Assembly: GCA_015655115.1 (NCBI GenBank)
Contig: JAATFQ010000065.1
Span: 1 to 36,999 of the forward strand
Origin: Sphingobacteriales bacterium
GTDB taxonomy: Bacteria; Bacteroidota; Bacteroidia; Sphingobacteriales; Sphingobacteriaceae
Direction of reading: 5' to 3'
Length of the DNA stretch: 36,999 bases
A model generated the notes under the pieces. It searched no databases. It saw only the letters and a list, made by a program, of their open reading frames with translations, and was not told the origin of the DNA. Of the stretch, positions 7,268 through 15,538 are shown one piece after another (within the stretch, counting starts at the first letter, position 1; each line of letters starts with the position of its first letter). The translations under genes were made by a program, and so were the position numbers.

Positions 7268-8260
7268 ATGAAAAAAAGTTTAGTAATTCTTTTTGCAGCT
7301 ACACTTGGTTTAGCAGCTTGTAACAACTTCAAAAAAGGTCCGGGTGGCTTAATGTACCAAATCCATAAAACTGAAGGAAAAGATAAAATCGTTGAAGGTG
7401 ATATCATCAAGATCAACGCTATTCAAAAAACTGAAAAAGATTCAGTAACCAGCAGCACTTACGATAGTCAGCAGCCAGCTGTTTTTCCTGTTTCTAAAAA
7501 ACAATGGGCAGGAGATATCTCTGACGCCTTAATGTTATTAGCTGAGGGTGACAGTGCTACATTCAAAATTGATTTGGATTCAATGGCTAAATATTCTAAC
7601 CAGCCAAAACCTGCAACACAGAAAGATAAATACATGATTTTCACTGTGAAAATCGAAAAAGTAATGCATAAAGTAGCTGGAGAAGCTGATTCAACTTTCC
7701 AAAGAAAAGCAACTGAATTTTTCCAGGCTGACTATAAAGCAACAGTAGCGAAACATAAAGCTGCCGAAGCAGGAAAAATCAAGAAATTTATCGAGGACAA
7801 TAAACTTAAAGTACAAACTACAGCTTCTGGATTACAATACGTGATCACTGCTCCTGGTGATGCACAAAGAGCTACATTGACAGATACTTTAATGGTTAAC
7901 TACACTGGTAAATTATTGCCTAAAAAATCTGATGGTAAAGAAAATGTATTTGATACAAGCGTTCAGAGTGTAGCTAAAGAAAATGGTAAATTCAGTCCGA
8001 TGGCACAATACGGCCCTCGTCCATTTACTTTAGGAAGAGCAATCCCTGGATTTGATGAAGGTCTTAAATTAATTGGTAAAGGTGGTAAAGTAACTTTGAT
8101 CATTCCTTCAAACCTTGCTTATGGTGAAGGCGGAATGCCACAAGGCGGTATCACTCCTTTCTCTCCATTGTGTTTTGAAGTGGAACTGACTGACATTAAA
8201 AAAGCTACCGCTGCACCAGTAGCAGCAGCGCCTGTTATGGCAGCACCAGTAAAAAAATAA
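7268..8260 (+). CDS. FKBP-type peptidyl-prolyl isomerase lipoprotein
   Basis: A 330-residue lipoprotein with lipobox LAAC (C18) followed by NNFKKG. The C-terminal FKBP domain (about 190-313) carries MVNYTGKLL, AIPGFDEGLKLIGKGGKVTLIIP and YGEGGMPQGG, so it should be catalytic. An N-terminal segment (about 24-136; GGLMYQIHK, EGDIIKINA) looks like a second, degenerate FKBP fold. A lysine-rich helical linker joins them and the tail (about 315-330) is Ala/Pro-rich. No charged cluster follows the lipid Cys, so it may face the periplasm. It ends in a strong terminator and is probably monocistronic. Confidence 0.92.
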   Translation: MKKSLVILFAATLGLAACNNFKKGPGGLMYQIHKTEGKDKIVEGDIIKINAIQKTEKDSVTSSTYDSQQPAVFPVSKKQWAGDISDALMLLAEGDSATFKIDLDSMAKYSNQPKPATQKDKYMIFTVKIEKVMHKVAGEADSTFQRKATEFFQADYKATVAKHKAAEAGKIKKFIEDNKLKVQTTASGLQYVITAPGDAQRATLTDTLMVNYTGKLLPKKSDGKENVFDTSVQSVAKENGKFSPMAQYGPRPFTLGRAIPGFDEGLKLIGKGGKVTLIIPSNLAYGEGGMPQGGITPFSPLCFEVELTDIKKATAAPVAAAPVMAAPVKK

Positions 8261-8282
8261 CATTAATAAGATTAATGATCAG

Positions 8283-8313
8283 CCCTGTTCGAAAATTCGG
8301 ACAGGGTTTTTTT
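8283..8313 (+). terminator. Rho-independent terminator after the FKBP lipoprotein gene
   Basis: Stem CCCTGTTCGAA (8283-8293) pairs with TTCGGACAGGG (8296-8306), followed by seven Ts (8307-8313). The tatD -7 box begins three bases after the T-run. Confidence 0.93.
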
Positions 8314-8315
8314 AT

Positions 8316-8323
8316 TAACTTTG
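8316..8323 (+). promoter_or_regulatory. -7 promoter box of tatD-ansA
   Basis: TAACTTTG matches TAnnTTTG and stands four bases before the tatD ATG, implying a leaderless message. A -33 element would fall inside the upstream terminator stem. Confidence 0.55.
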
Positions 8324-8327
8324 TTTT

Positions 8328-9095
8328 ATGCTTTTAACAGATACCCATACGCATTTATACTACGAAACAGATGCAGAAAAACAGGATTTACTCTTCGAAC
8401 GCTGTTTTGAGAATAATGTAAACCGCTTGTTTTTACCCAATGTTGATGTTTCTTCTATTGCTAAGATTGATGAGCTGGTAGCCAAATATCCAGATAACTG
8501 TTTCGCCATGTCGGGCTTGCATCCCTGTGAGGTGAAGGAAGGATATGAAGAGCTGCTGAGCGAGATTTACAGCAGTATAGCCAGCAGGAAAATATACGCC
8601 ATAGGCGAAATAGGCATTGATTTATATTGGGATAAAACTACCCTGCCTATGCAGCAGGCTGCATTCAGGGAGCAGATAAAATGGGCAAAAGCGGCTGGCC
8701 TGCCGATTGTGATCCACTGCCGCGAGGCTTTTGATGAGGTCTTTGAAATCCTCGAAGAGGAAAAAGGGACAGATCTACGGGGCATCCTGCATTGCTTTAC
8801 GGGTAACCTGGAGCAGGCACAAAAGACTATCGAGCTGGGGTTTTATCTGGGTATAGGTGGTGTGGTTACTTATAAAAAATCAGGACTTGATGAAGTCTTG
8901 TCGCATGTCCCGCTGGAACACCTGGTGCTGGAAACAGATTCTCCATATCTGGCGCCTGTACCCTACCGGGGCAAGCCCAATGAGAGCAGCTACCTGGTAC
9001 ATATTGCACAGAAGGTGGCAGATATTTATCATATCTCCATTGAGCAGGTAGCTGAAGTTACCACTGCCAATTCTATCAAAATATTTAACGTTTAA
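8328..9095 (+). CDS. TatD family metal-dependent hydrolase
   Basis: TIM-barrel metallohydrolase of the TatD DNase family, with reported 3'-5' exonuclease or deoxyribonuclease activity. The 255 residues carry the metal ligands: TDTHTH (H7, H9), E94 in GEIGIDLYW, H130 in VIHCRE, H155 in HCFTG, and D204 in ETDSPYLAP. The ATG at 8328 must be close to the true start, because the metal motif begins at residue 5. The asparaginase gene follows after six bases, so the two are one operon. The exact substrate cannot be assigned. Confidence 0.95.
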   Translation: MLLTDTHTHLYYETDAEKQDLLFERCFENNVNRLFLPNVDVSSIAKIDELVAKYPDNCFAMSGLHPCEVKEGYEELLSEIYSSIASRKIYAIGEIGIDLYWDKTTLPMQQAAFREQIKWAKAAGLPIVIHCREAFDEVFEILEEEKGTDLRGILHCFTGNLEQAQKTIELGFYLGIGGVVTYKKSGLDEVLSHVPLEHLVLETDSPYLAPVPYRGKPNESSYLVHIAQKVADIYHISIEQVAEVTTANSIKIFNV

Positions 9096-9101
9096 CTTTT
9101 C

Positions 9102-10118
9102 ATGACTAAGATTTTAATTATTTATACTGGCGGTACCATTGGTATGGTTAACGATCCGCTTACTGGTGCATTGATCCCATTCGACTTTAAACAAATCCAA
9201 CAGAATGTGCCTGAGCTTGCCCGTTTAAATTATGATCTTGATGTACATTCTTTTGATCCTATCCTGGATTCCTCCAATATGGACCCTGAGATATGGGCGG
9301 AGCTTGCAGGAATTATTACTGATACCTATGCTACCTATGATGGCTTTGTGATCCTGCATGGATCGGACACCATGGCCTATACTGCCTCGGCACTCAGCTT
9401 TATGCTGAAAAACCTGAGCAAACCGGTGGTGCTGACAGGCTCACAGTTACCAATTGGAGAAATCCGTACCGACGCCAAGGAAAACCTGATTACAGCACTG
9501 GAAATTGCAGCAACGAAGGTCAATGAACTGGCAATGATACCGGAAGTATGTATTTATTTCGACTACCAGCTCTTCCGCGGTAACCGCTCCATTAAATATA
9601 ACTCCGAGAAATTCGAAGCTTTCCAGTCGCCCAATTACCCTATTCTTGCTGAAGCTGGCGTTACACTATCTTTTTATAGCAATTATATACACCAGCATCC
9701 TGTGGAACCTTTGGTTCTGCAATCTGAATTCAATACCAATATCGGTGTGCTGAAGATGTATCCTGGCATTACTATCAAGACCGTGCAGGCCATTACCAGG
9801 TCATCTGTAGATGCCATTGTAATGGAGACTTTTGGTTCTGGCAATACGACCACTGCCCAATGGTTTGTAGACAGTTTGCAGGAAGCACTGGATGCGGGGA
9901 AACTTATAGTTGATATCTCTCAGTGTCAGGGCGGATCTGTAGAGCTTGGGAAATATGAAACGAGTAAAAAGCTGCAGCATATGGGTATTATCAGCGGGTT
10001 CGACATGACTTTTGAGGCTACGATCACGAAATTGATGTATTTAATGGGACAAGGGCTGCCTTATAAGGAAGTTGCTGCCCTGATGGAGGTGTCTCTGCGC
10101 GGAGAGTTAAGCGCTTAG
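9102..10118 (+). CDS. ansA: Type I (cytoplasmic) L-asparaginase
   Basis: Hydrolyses asparagine to aspartate and ammonia. The 338 residues lack a signal peptide, which fits type I. The N-terminal TGGTIGM motif has the nucleophile T12, and the second motif HGSDTMAYTAS (86-96) supplies T90 and D89; the lysine of the catalytic triad is probably within RTDAKEN (K128). It is six bases after tatD and probably cotranscribed. The 271 bases after its stop have no gene. Confidence 0.94.
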   Translation: MTKILIIYTGGTIGMVNDPLTGALIPFDFKQIQQNVPELARLNYDLDVHSFDPILDSSNMDPEIWAELAGIITDTYATYDGFVILHGSDTMAYTASALSFMLKNLSKPVVLTGSQLPIGEIRTDAKENLITALEIAATKVNELAMIPEVCIYFDYQLFRGNRSIKYNSEKFEAFQSPNYPILAEAGVTLSFYSNYIHQHPVEPLVLQSEFNTNIGVLKMYPGITIKTVQAITRSSVDAIVMETFGSGNTTTAQWFVDSLQEALDAGKLIVDISQCQGGSVELGKYETSKKLQHMGIISGFDMTFEATITKLMYLMGQGLPYKEVAALMEVSLRGELSA

Positions 10119-10321
10119 AAGGGCATGAATTAACACTTGAACCGCGTGACAACATTTTTTTATAAGGCCATGTTAAAACTTGCTTATGCAGGTACAGATT
10201 ATAGCTCCTTACGGCAAATTCAATACTAATATCAATAAGCTGTCAGGTAAAAATCAATACACTCTTAGTAAAACTTCTGTAATATGGAGCTTTGACCTTA
10301 TGGGTTGAAGTAGAATTACCT

Positions 10322-10329
10322 TATTTTTG
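10322..10329 (+). promoter_or_regulatory. Possible -7 box before the persulfide dioxygenase gene
   Basis: TATTTTTG matches TAnnTTTG, 60 bases before the ATG at 10390. Nearby TTG triplets are at unsuitable distances (14 or 27 bases), so this is tentative. Confidence 0.3.
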
Positions 10330-10389
10330 AGCTCACAATTAGGCGGTTAGCGGCATCATTAATTTCAGATGGCGGAAATATAAAATATA

Positions 10390-11796
10390 ATGAAGATAGA
10401 ACAAATATATACAGGTTGTCTTGCCGAAGCAGCTTACTACATTGAAAGTAATGGTGAGGCAGCCATCATTGATCCATTACGTGAAGTACAGCCATATTTA
10501 AAAAAGGCTAAACTGGCGGGAGCAACTATTAAGTATATTTTTGAAACTCATTTTCATGCCGACTTTGTTTCCGGACATGTCGACCTGGCGAGGCAGTCGG
10601 GCGCAGTAATCGTTTACGGACCTACTGCAGTAACGGACTTTCCTTCGCATATTGCTGAGGATGGAGAGCTGTTTACCATTGGCGATTTAACGATCAAGAC
10701 CTTACATACACCGGGCCATACACCCGAATCCACCACCTATCTGCTCATCGATAAAGAGGGTAAGCCTTATTGTATCTTTAGTGGGGATACTCTTTTTATA
10801 GGCGATGTGGGCCGGCCGGATTTAGTGCAAAAAGGCGATTTGACCATGGAAGATATGGCTGGTTCGTTGTACGATTCATTACATACTAAAATTCTCAGTT
10901 TACCAGATGATATCCTGGTTTATCCGGCCCATGGTGCTGGCTCTGCCTGCGGGAAAAACATGAGTAAAGAGACCTTTGATACCCTGGGTCATCAGAAAGA
11001 AGTAAACTATGCACTGAAAGCTGCTACACGTGATGATTTCATTGCCGAGGTTACGGATGGTATTTTACCCCCTCCACAATATTTCGCTAAAAATGCGGCT
11101 ATCAATAAAAGTGGGTACGCCAGTTTTGCTGATGTTAAAGAACAAGGAATGATCCCTATGGGCGCGGCTGAATTTGAAGCTGCCGCCAATCATCTTGGTG
11201 CATTAATATTAGATACCAGGGATCCTCAGGCCTTTGCTAAAGGTTTTATTCCTTCCTCCGTCAATATTGGCCTTGGCGGACAGTTTGCCCCGTGGGTAGG
11301 TGCGCTGATCACTGATCTTGAGCAACCTCTACTGCTGGTTGTTGAAGAAGGGAAAGCTGAAGAAGCAATTACCCGCCTGGCAAGGGTGGGGTATGACCGG
11401 GCTATTGGTTATCTCGATGGAGGAATAGCAGCATGGACGGCTGCAGGAAAAGACCTGGATAAAGTGAACTCCATTTCTGCTGCGGATTTTGAAAATGTAA
11501 TTAGTAGCAACCCTGAAATTAAGGTGCTGGATGTAAGGAAACCCGGAGAGTATGAAGCGGGACATCTTGAATCTACCTTGTCACGCCCCTTAGATTATAT
11601 CAACGACTGGACAAATGAGATCAATCCTGAACACACTTACTATATTCATTGTGCAGGAGGCTACAGGTCAATGATTGCTGCTTCTATACTGAAGGCCAGG
11701 GGAGTAGAAAATATCATAGACATTGCGGGAGGCTACGGGGCTTTACAGGCAACCGGACTAACGCGTACGGATAATTCATGTACATCTAAAAAATAA
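10390..11796 (+). CDS. CstB-like persulfide dioxygenase-rhodanese fusion
   Basis: A 468-residue fusion of an ETHE1-type metallo-beta-lactamase domain and two rhodanese domains. MBL metal ligands are visible: H54, H56, D58 (ETHFHADF), H110 (TPGHTPES), D133 (SGDT) and H181 (PAHG). The first rhodanese domain (about 262-355) has no active cysteine and looks like a structural pseudo-domain. The second (about 365-460) has C421 in IHCAGGYRS. This layout matches Staphylococcus CstB, which oxidises low-molecular-weight persulfides and makes thiosulfate. The next gene, seven bases on, is a bacillithiol disulfide reductase, which suggests bacillithiol persulfide as a substrate; this is inference. Confidence 0.88.
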   Translation: MKIEQIYTGCLAEAAYYIESNGEAAIIDPLREVQPYLKKAKLAGATIKYIFETHFHADFVSGHVDLARQSGAVIVYGPTAVTDFPSHIAEDGELFTIGDLTIKTLHTPGHTPESTTYLLIDKEGKPYCIFSGDTLFIGDVGRPDLVQKGDLTMEDMAGSLYDSLHTKILSLPDDILVYPAHGAGSACGKNMSKETFDTLGHQKEVNYALKAATRDDFIAEVTDGILPPPQYFAKNAAINKSGYASFADVKEQGMIPMGAAEFEAAANHLGALILDTRDPQAFAKGFIPSSVNIGLGGQFAPWVGALITDLEQPLLLVVEEGKAEEAITRLARVGYDRAIGYLDGGIAAWTAAGKDLDKVNSISAADFENVISSNPEIKVLDVRKPGEYEAGHLESTLSRPLDYINDWTNEINPEHTYYIHCAGGYRSMIAASILKARGVENIIDIAGGYGALQATGLTRTDNSCTSKK

Positions 11797-11803
11797 ACAG
11801 CTA

Positions 11804-12772
11804 ATGGAAGTCCTGGATGTATTAATTATTGGAGCCGGACCTATTGGTATGGCATGTGGAATTGAAGCAAAACAAGCAGGTTTGAACTACCTGATCATAG
11901 ATAAAGGTGCATTAGTAAACAGCCTTTATAATTATCCTGTGTTCATGACATTTTTCTCCACCTCGCAAAAGCTGGAAATAGGAGGGGTGCCTTTTGTGAG
12001 TATCAATCCTAAACCAAACAGAAATGAAGCGGTAGAATATTACCGCCGTGTTGCGGAGAAGTTTGACCTGAAGATTAACCTGTTTGAAAAAGTACTGGCT
12101 GTCAAAAAGCTGGAAGATACACGCTTTGAGGTAACCACATCCAAGCGGACTTATCATGCTAAAAATGTAATTATATCTACCGGTTTTTATGATGTGCCGT
12201 TGTTGATGGGCATCCCGGGAGAAGATTTGCCTAAGGTGACCCATTATTATAAAGACCCGCACCTATATGCTTTTCAGCAGGTAGTGGTTATTGGAGCCAA
12301 TAATTCAGGTATTGACGCTGCGCTGGAGACCTATCGTAAAGGGGCAAAAGTTACCCTTGTGGTTCGTGGGTCGGATATTGGCCCGCATGTAAAGTATTGG
12401 GTCCGGCCTGATATTGAGAACAGGATTAAAGAAGGAGAGATAAAGGCCTATTTTAATTCCGAAGTGCTGTCTATACAGGAAGAGAGCGTAACTATCCAGA
12501 CACCGGATGGTGTTGTCACACTGAAGAATGATTTTGTATTGGCGATGACAGGCTATCAGCCGGATTTTGAGATGCTGAAGAAGCTGGGTGTGCAGCTGGC
12601 GGATGAGCTTTGCAATATTCCGGTATATAACGCCGAAACTATGGAGACAAATCTGCCCGGCTTGTACCTTGCCGGGGTAGTGTGCGGAGGTATGGATACC
12701 CATAAATGGTTCATAGAAAATTCAAGGGTTCATGCAGAACAGATTTTTAAACATATCGCTGTAAAGGGCTAG
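11804..12772 (+). CDS. ypdA: YpdA-family bacillithiol disulfide reductase
   Basis: FAD/NADPH-dependent reductase of the thioredoxin-reductase-like YpdA (Bdr) family that regenerates bacillithiol from its disulfide. The 322 residues have the FAD motif GAGPIG (10-15), the YpdA-like segment NSLYNYPVFMTFFSTS, and a second dinucleotide motif VIGANNSGIDAALE. No CxxC is present, which separates it from true thioredoxin reductase. It follows the CstB-like gene by seven bases as an operon. Confidence 0.9.
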   Translation: MEVLDVLIIGAGPIGMACGIEAKQAGLNYLIIDKGALVNSLYNYPVFMTFFSTSQKLEIGGVPFVSINPKPNRNEAVEYYRRVAEKFDLKINLFEKVLAVKKLEDTRFEVTTSKRTYHAKNVIISTGFYDVPLLMGIPGEDLPKVTHYYKDPHLYAFQQVVVIGANNSGIDAALETYRKGAKVTLVVRGSDIGPHVKYWVRPDIENRIKEGEIKAYFNSEVLSIQEESVTIQTPDGVVTLKNDFVLAMTGYQPDFEMLKKLGVQLADELCNIPVYNAETMETNLPGLYLAGVVCGGMDTHKWFIENSRVHAEQIFKHIAVKG

Positions 12773-12799
12773 CATATAAATTTAACTTTCCATTAAAGC

Positions 12800-12828
12800 T
12801 TGCTTTTAGCCTATTTTGACTAAGTTTG
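12800..12828 (+). promoter_or_regulatory. Promoter of the polyprenyl synthase gene
   Basis: TTG (12800-12802), an 18-base spacer and TAAGTTTG (12821-12828) resemble the Bacteroidota promoter. The ATG lies 20 bases after the -7 box. Confidence 0.5.
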
Positions 12829-12848
12829 CACCATAATTTCGAACCTGA

Positions 12849-13820
12849 ATGCCGGGAATAAATCAAATCAAGAAACCCATAGCCGCAGATATAGCGGTCT
12901 TTGAACAGAAATTCAAAGACTCAATGCATAGTGATGCTCCTTTGCTGGATCGTATTACACACTACATTGTAAAAAGAAAAGGTAAGCAGATCAGGCCCAT
13001 GTTTGTCTTCTTTGCCGCTAAACTTTGCGGAGGGATTATTGAGTCTACACACCGCGGTGCTGCCCTGGTAGAACTATTGCATACTGCTACGCTGGTACAT
13101 GACGATGTTGTGGATAATGCATATGAGCGCAGAGGTTTTTTTTCTATCAATGCCCTTTGGAAAAATAAGATCGCCGTTTTAGTAGGCGATTACCTGCTGG
13201 CGAAAGGATTATTGCTTTCTGTGGATAACAATGAGTTTCATTTACTGAAGATCGTATCTGAGGCTGTGAAGCAAATGAGTGAAGGTGAGCTGCTGCAGAT
13301 CGAGAAGGTCCGCAGAATGGATATTGGTGAGGAGCTTTATTTCAACGTTATCCGTCAGAAAACTGCTTCACTGATTGCTTCCTGCTGTGCGTGTGGTGCC
13401 GCTTCGACCGGTGCAGATGCAGAAACAGTAGAGAAAATGCGCTTATTCGGCGAAAAAGTGGGTATTGCTTTTCAGATTAAAGATGATACTTTCGACTTTG
13501 GAACGGATGATGTAGGCAAGCCGCTTGGAATAGATATCAAGGAAAAGAAAGTTACGCTTCCGCTGATCTATGCGCTGAACCGCGCGGATAAGGCAGAGAA
13601 GAAGAAGATCATTAATTTGGTTAAGAACCATAATGACGAGCCTGCCAAGATACAGCAGATCATAGATTTTGTAAATGAAAAGGAAGGTGTTCATTATGCC
13701 AATCAAAAGATGGCCGAGTATCAGCAGGAGGCATTTGATATTCTGCATACCTTCGAAGAAGGGGAGGCAAGAACAGGATTGGAGCAACTGGTACGCTATA
13801 CTACTGAACGCAAAAAGTAA
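12849..13820 (+). CDS. Polyprenyl diphosphate synthase (IspB-like)
   Basis: Trans-prenyltransferase that extends allylic diphosphates with isopentenyl diphosphate, probably to make the menaquinone side chain. The 323 residues hold the first Asp-rich motif DDVVD (85-89) and the second DDTFD (212-216), with KGKQIRP near residue 45-50 and GELLQ. The residues before the first motif are HTATLVH, with no bulky aromatic directly adjacent, which suggests a long-chain product, but chain length cannot be fixed from sequence. It stands alone between ypdA and the M28 peptidase. Confidence 0.93.
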   Translation: MPGINQIKKPIAADIAVFEQKFKDSMHSDAPLLDRITHYIVKRKGKQIRPMFVFFAAKLCGGIIESTHRGAALVELLHTATLVHDDVVDNAYERRGFFSINALWKNKIAVLVGDYLLAKGLLLSVDNNEFHLLKIVSEAVKQMSEGELLQIEKVRRMDIGEELYFNVIRQKTASLIASCCACGAASTGADAETVEKMRLFGEKVGIAFQIKDDTFDFGTDDVGKPLGIDIKEKKVTLPLIYALNRADKAEKKKIINLVKNHNDEPAKIQQIIDFVNEKEGVHYANQKMAEYQQEAFDILHTFEEGEARTGLEQLVRYTTERKK

Positions 13821-13982
13821 CAGGCTCCTAAAATAGTACTGTCGTATATTAGTGCTATTTTCCTTTTGATCCACCACTTTAATATTGCCTGATAATTTGC
13901 CTGTTACATGTTGATGCTGGCCTCATTTATTTTATATTTGTTGTTGACAGCTATGAAGCTGTTATCATCGAAAAATATTGAA

Positions 13983-15437
13983 ATGAAGATTTTGCTCTCT
14001 CTGGTTTTTATCAGTTTATCGATTTCTGTGCAGGCACAGGATGATTTTTATGCTCCTTTCCTGAAAATTAATGGCGATGTACAGTTGCATGGCAAAGCTT
14101 ATGAAACACTAAGAGCAGCTACAGAAACTATTGGCCATCGTTTAACGGGTTCTCCAAATGGGGCCAAAGCAGAAGCATATGCTTTTGATCTGCTCAAATC
14201 TTATGGATATGAAGTCCGCTATCAGCCTTTTGAGGTGGAAAGCTGGAGCAGGCTGACGAATAAGACACAAATCGGAAATAGTGCCGGTTCACTATCACTT
14301 ATCCCATCTGTTGCGCTTGCACATTCGCCGGTAAAAGCTTCGGTTACTGCGCAGCTGATAGATATGGGCAATGGGCTCGAAGAGGACTATAAGCAGAATC
14401 CTGATAAAGTAAAAGGAAAGATCGCCCTGGTTTACCTGGGCGTGCTGCCCGGATCGGCCGAAGGGACGCCATCTCTGCACCGGTCGGAAAAGACTGCTAT
14501 AGCGATTAACCATGGTGCAGCGGGCATCATCATCATCAACGGAGTCAGGAATGGCGTGTTGCTTACCGGAACGGCCTCTGTCACGGGGAAACTCATTACT
14601 ATCCCCGCAGTATGTATCGGACTGGAAAATGGTATGCATATTAAAGACCTGTTAAAGTCGGCACCGCAATATGCCAGTTTAAAGATGACAAATTTCTCTG
14701 GCCTCATTAAAGCACGGAATGTAATCGCGACGCTGAAAGGTGAGGAAACACCACAGGAAAAGATTGTTGTTGGCGGCCACCTGGATAGCTGGGACCTGGC
14801 TACAGGGGCAATAGATAATGGCATTGGTGCTTTTGCTGTGATAGACATGGCAAGGACTTTTAAGGCTTTGAAATTGCAAACCAGGCGGACGATAGAGTTT
14901 GTCTTATTTATGGGCGAGGAGCAGGGACTGCTGGGGTCTAAGGCATACATAGCAGCGGCACAGAAAGCTCAGGAGCTGGATAACGTGAAATTTATGCTCA
15001 ATTACGACATGACGAACGACCCTAAAGGTTTCAGCACTAGTCGCCTCCAGATGAAAACCCTCTTTAACGTATGGGGCAAAGATATCGTGCGTATAGATAC
15101 GGGGTTCAAAAATGGTTTTTATCCGGGTGCAGGGTTGCATAGTGATCATCAGCCATTTATGCTGCAGGGCATACCTGTAGGGGGTGGCGGAGGTGGCGAA
15201 CTGCCTAATCATTCGGGACAGTTTTACCATTCTGACGGGGATACTTTCAAACTCGTAGATCAGCAGCAGCAAAAGAATACAGTCAGATATAGTGCCATGC
15301 TCGTTTACGCATTGGCAAATACACCTGAGATCCCCGTTAGACGCCAGTCGGACGAGGAGCTTAGGGCATTTCTTCTGGAAAATAATTTAAAAACTCCTTT
15401 AAAGATTGCCGGAGAATGGCGGTGGGAGGATGAGTAA
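13983..15437 (+). CDS. Secreted M28 family metallopeptidase
   Basis: Di-zinc aminopeptidase-type protein, probably in the periplasm or outside the cell. The start at 13983 gives 484 residues and a clean signal peptide (MKILLSLVFISLSISVQA, cleavage before QD). Earlier in-frame ATGs at 13908 and 13953 would put non-signal sequence in front. A PA-type insert is likely at about 120-220. The zinc ligands are H266 (GGHLDSW), D278 (AIDNG), E312/E313 (GEEQG), D342 (YDMTND) and H416 (FYHSDGD). It resembles carboxypeptidase Q-like M28 members. Substrate unknown. Confidence 0.92.
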   Translation: MKILLSLVFISLSISVQAQDDFYAPFLKINGDVQLHGKAYETLRAATETIGHRLTGSPNGAKAEAYAFDLLKSYGYEVRYQPFEVESWSRLTNKTQIGNSAGSLSLIPSVALAHSPVKASVTAQLIDMGNGLEEDYKQNPDKVKGKIALVYLGVLPGSAEGTPSLHRSEKTAIAINHGAAGIIIINGVRNGVLLTGTASVTGKLITIPAVCIGLENGMHIKDLLKSAPQYASLKMTNFSGLIKARNVIATLKGEETPQEKIVVGGHLDSWDLATGAIDNGIGAFAVIDMARTFKALKLQTRRTIEFVLFMGEEQGLLGSKAYIAAAQKAQELDNVKFMLNYDMTNDPKGFSTSRLQMKTLFNVWGKDIVRIDTGFKNGFYPGAGLHSDHQPFMLQGIPVGGGGGGELPNHSGQFYHSDGDTFKLVDQQQQKNTVRYSAMLVYALANTPEIPVRRQSDEELRAFLLENNLKTPLKIAGEWRWEDE

Positions 15438-15538
15438 GTTATCGGACATGTTTGGATTGGTTTATTTTTGTTCGCAAATAGTAATATTATTCAAGTTTCA
15501 GCTATATTTACCGGTCAATACTAATTGCAGTTTGCAAA

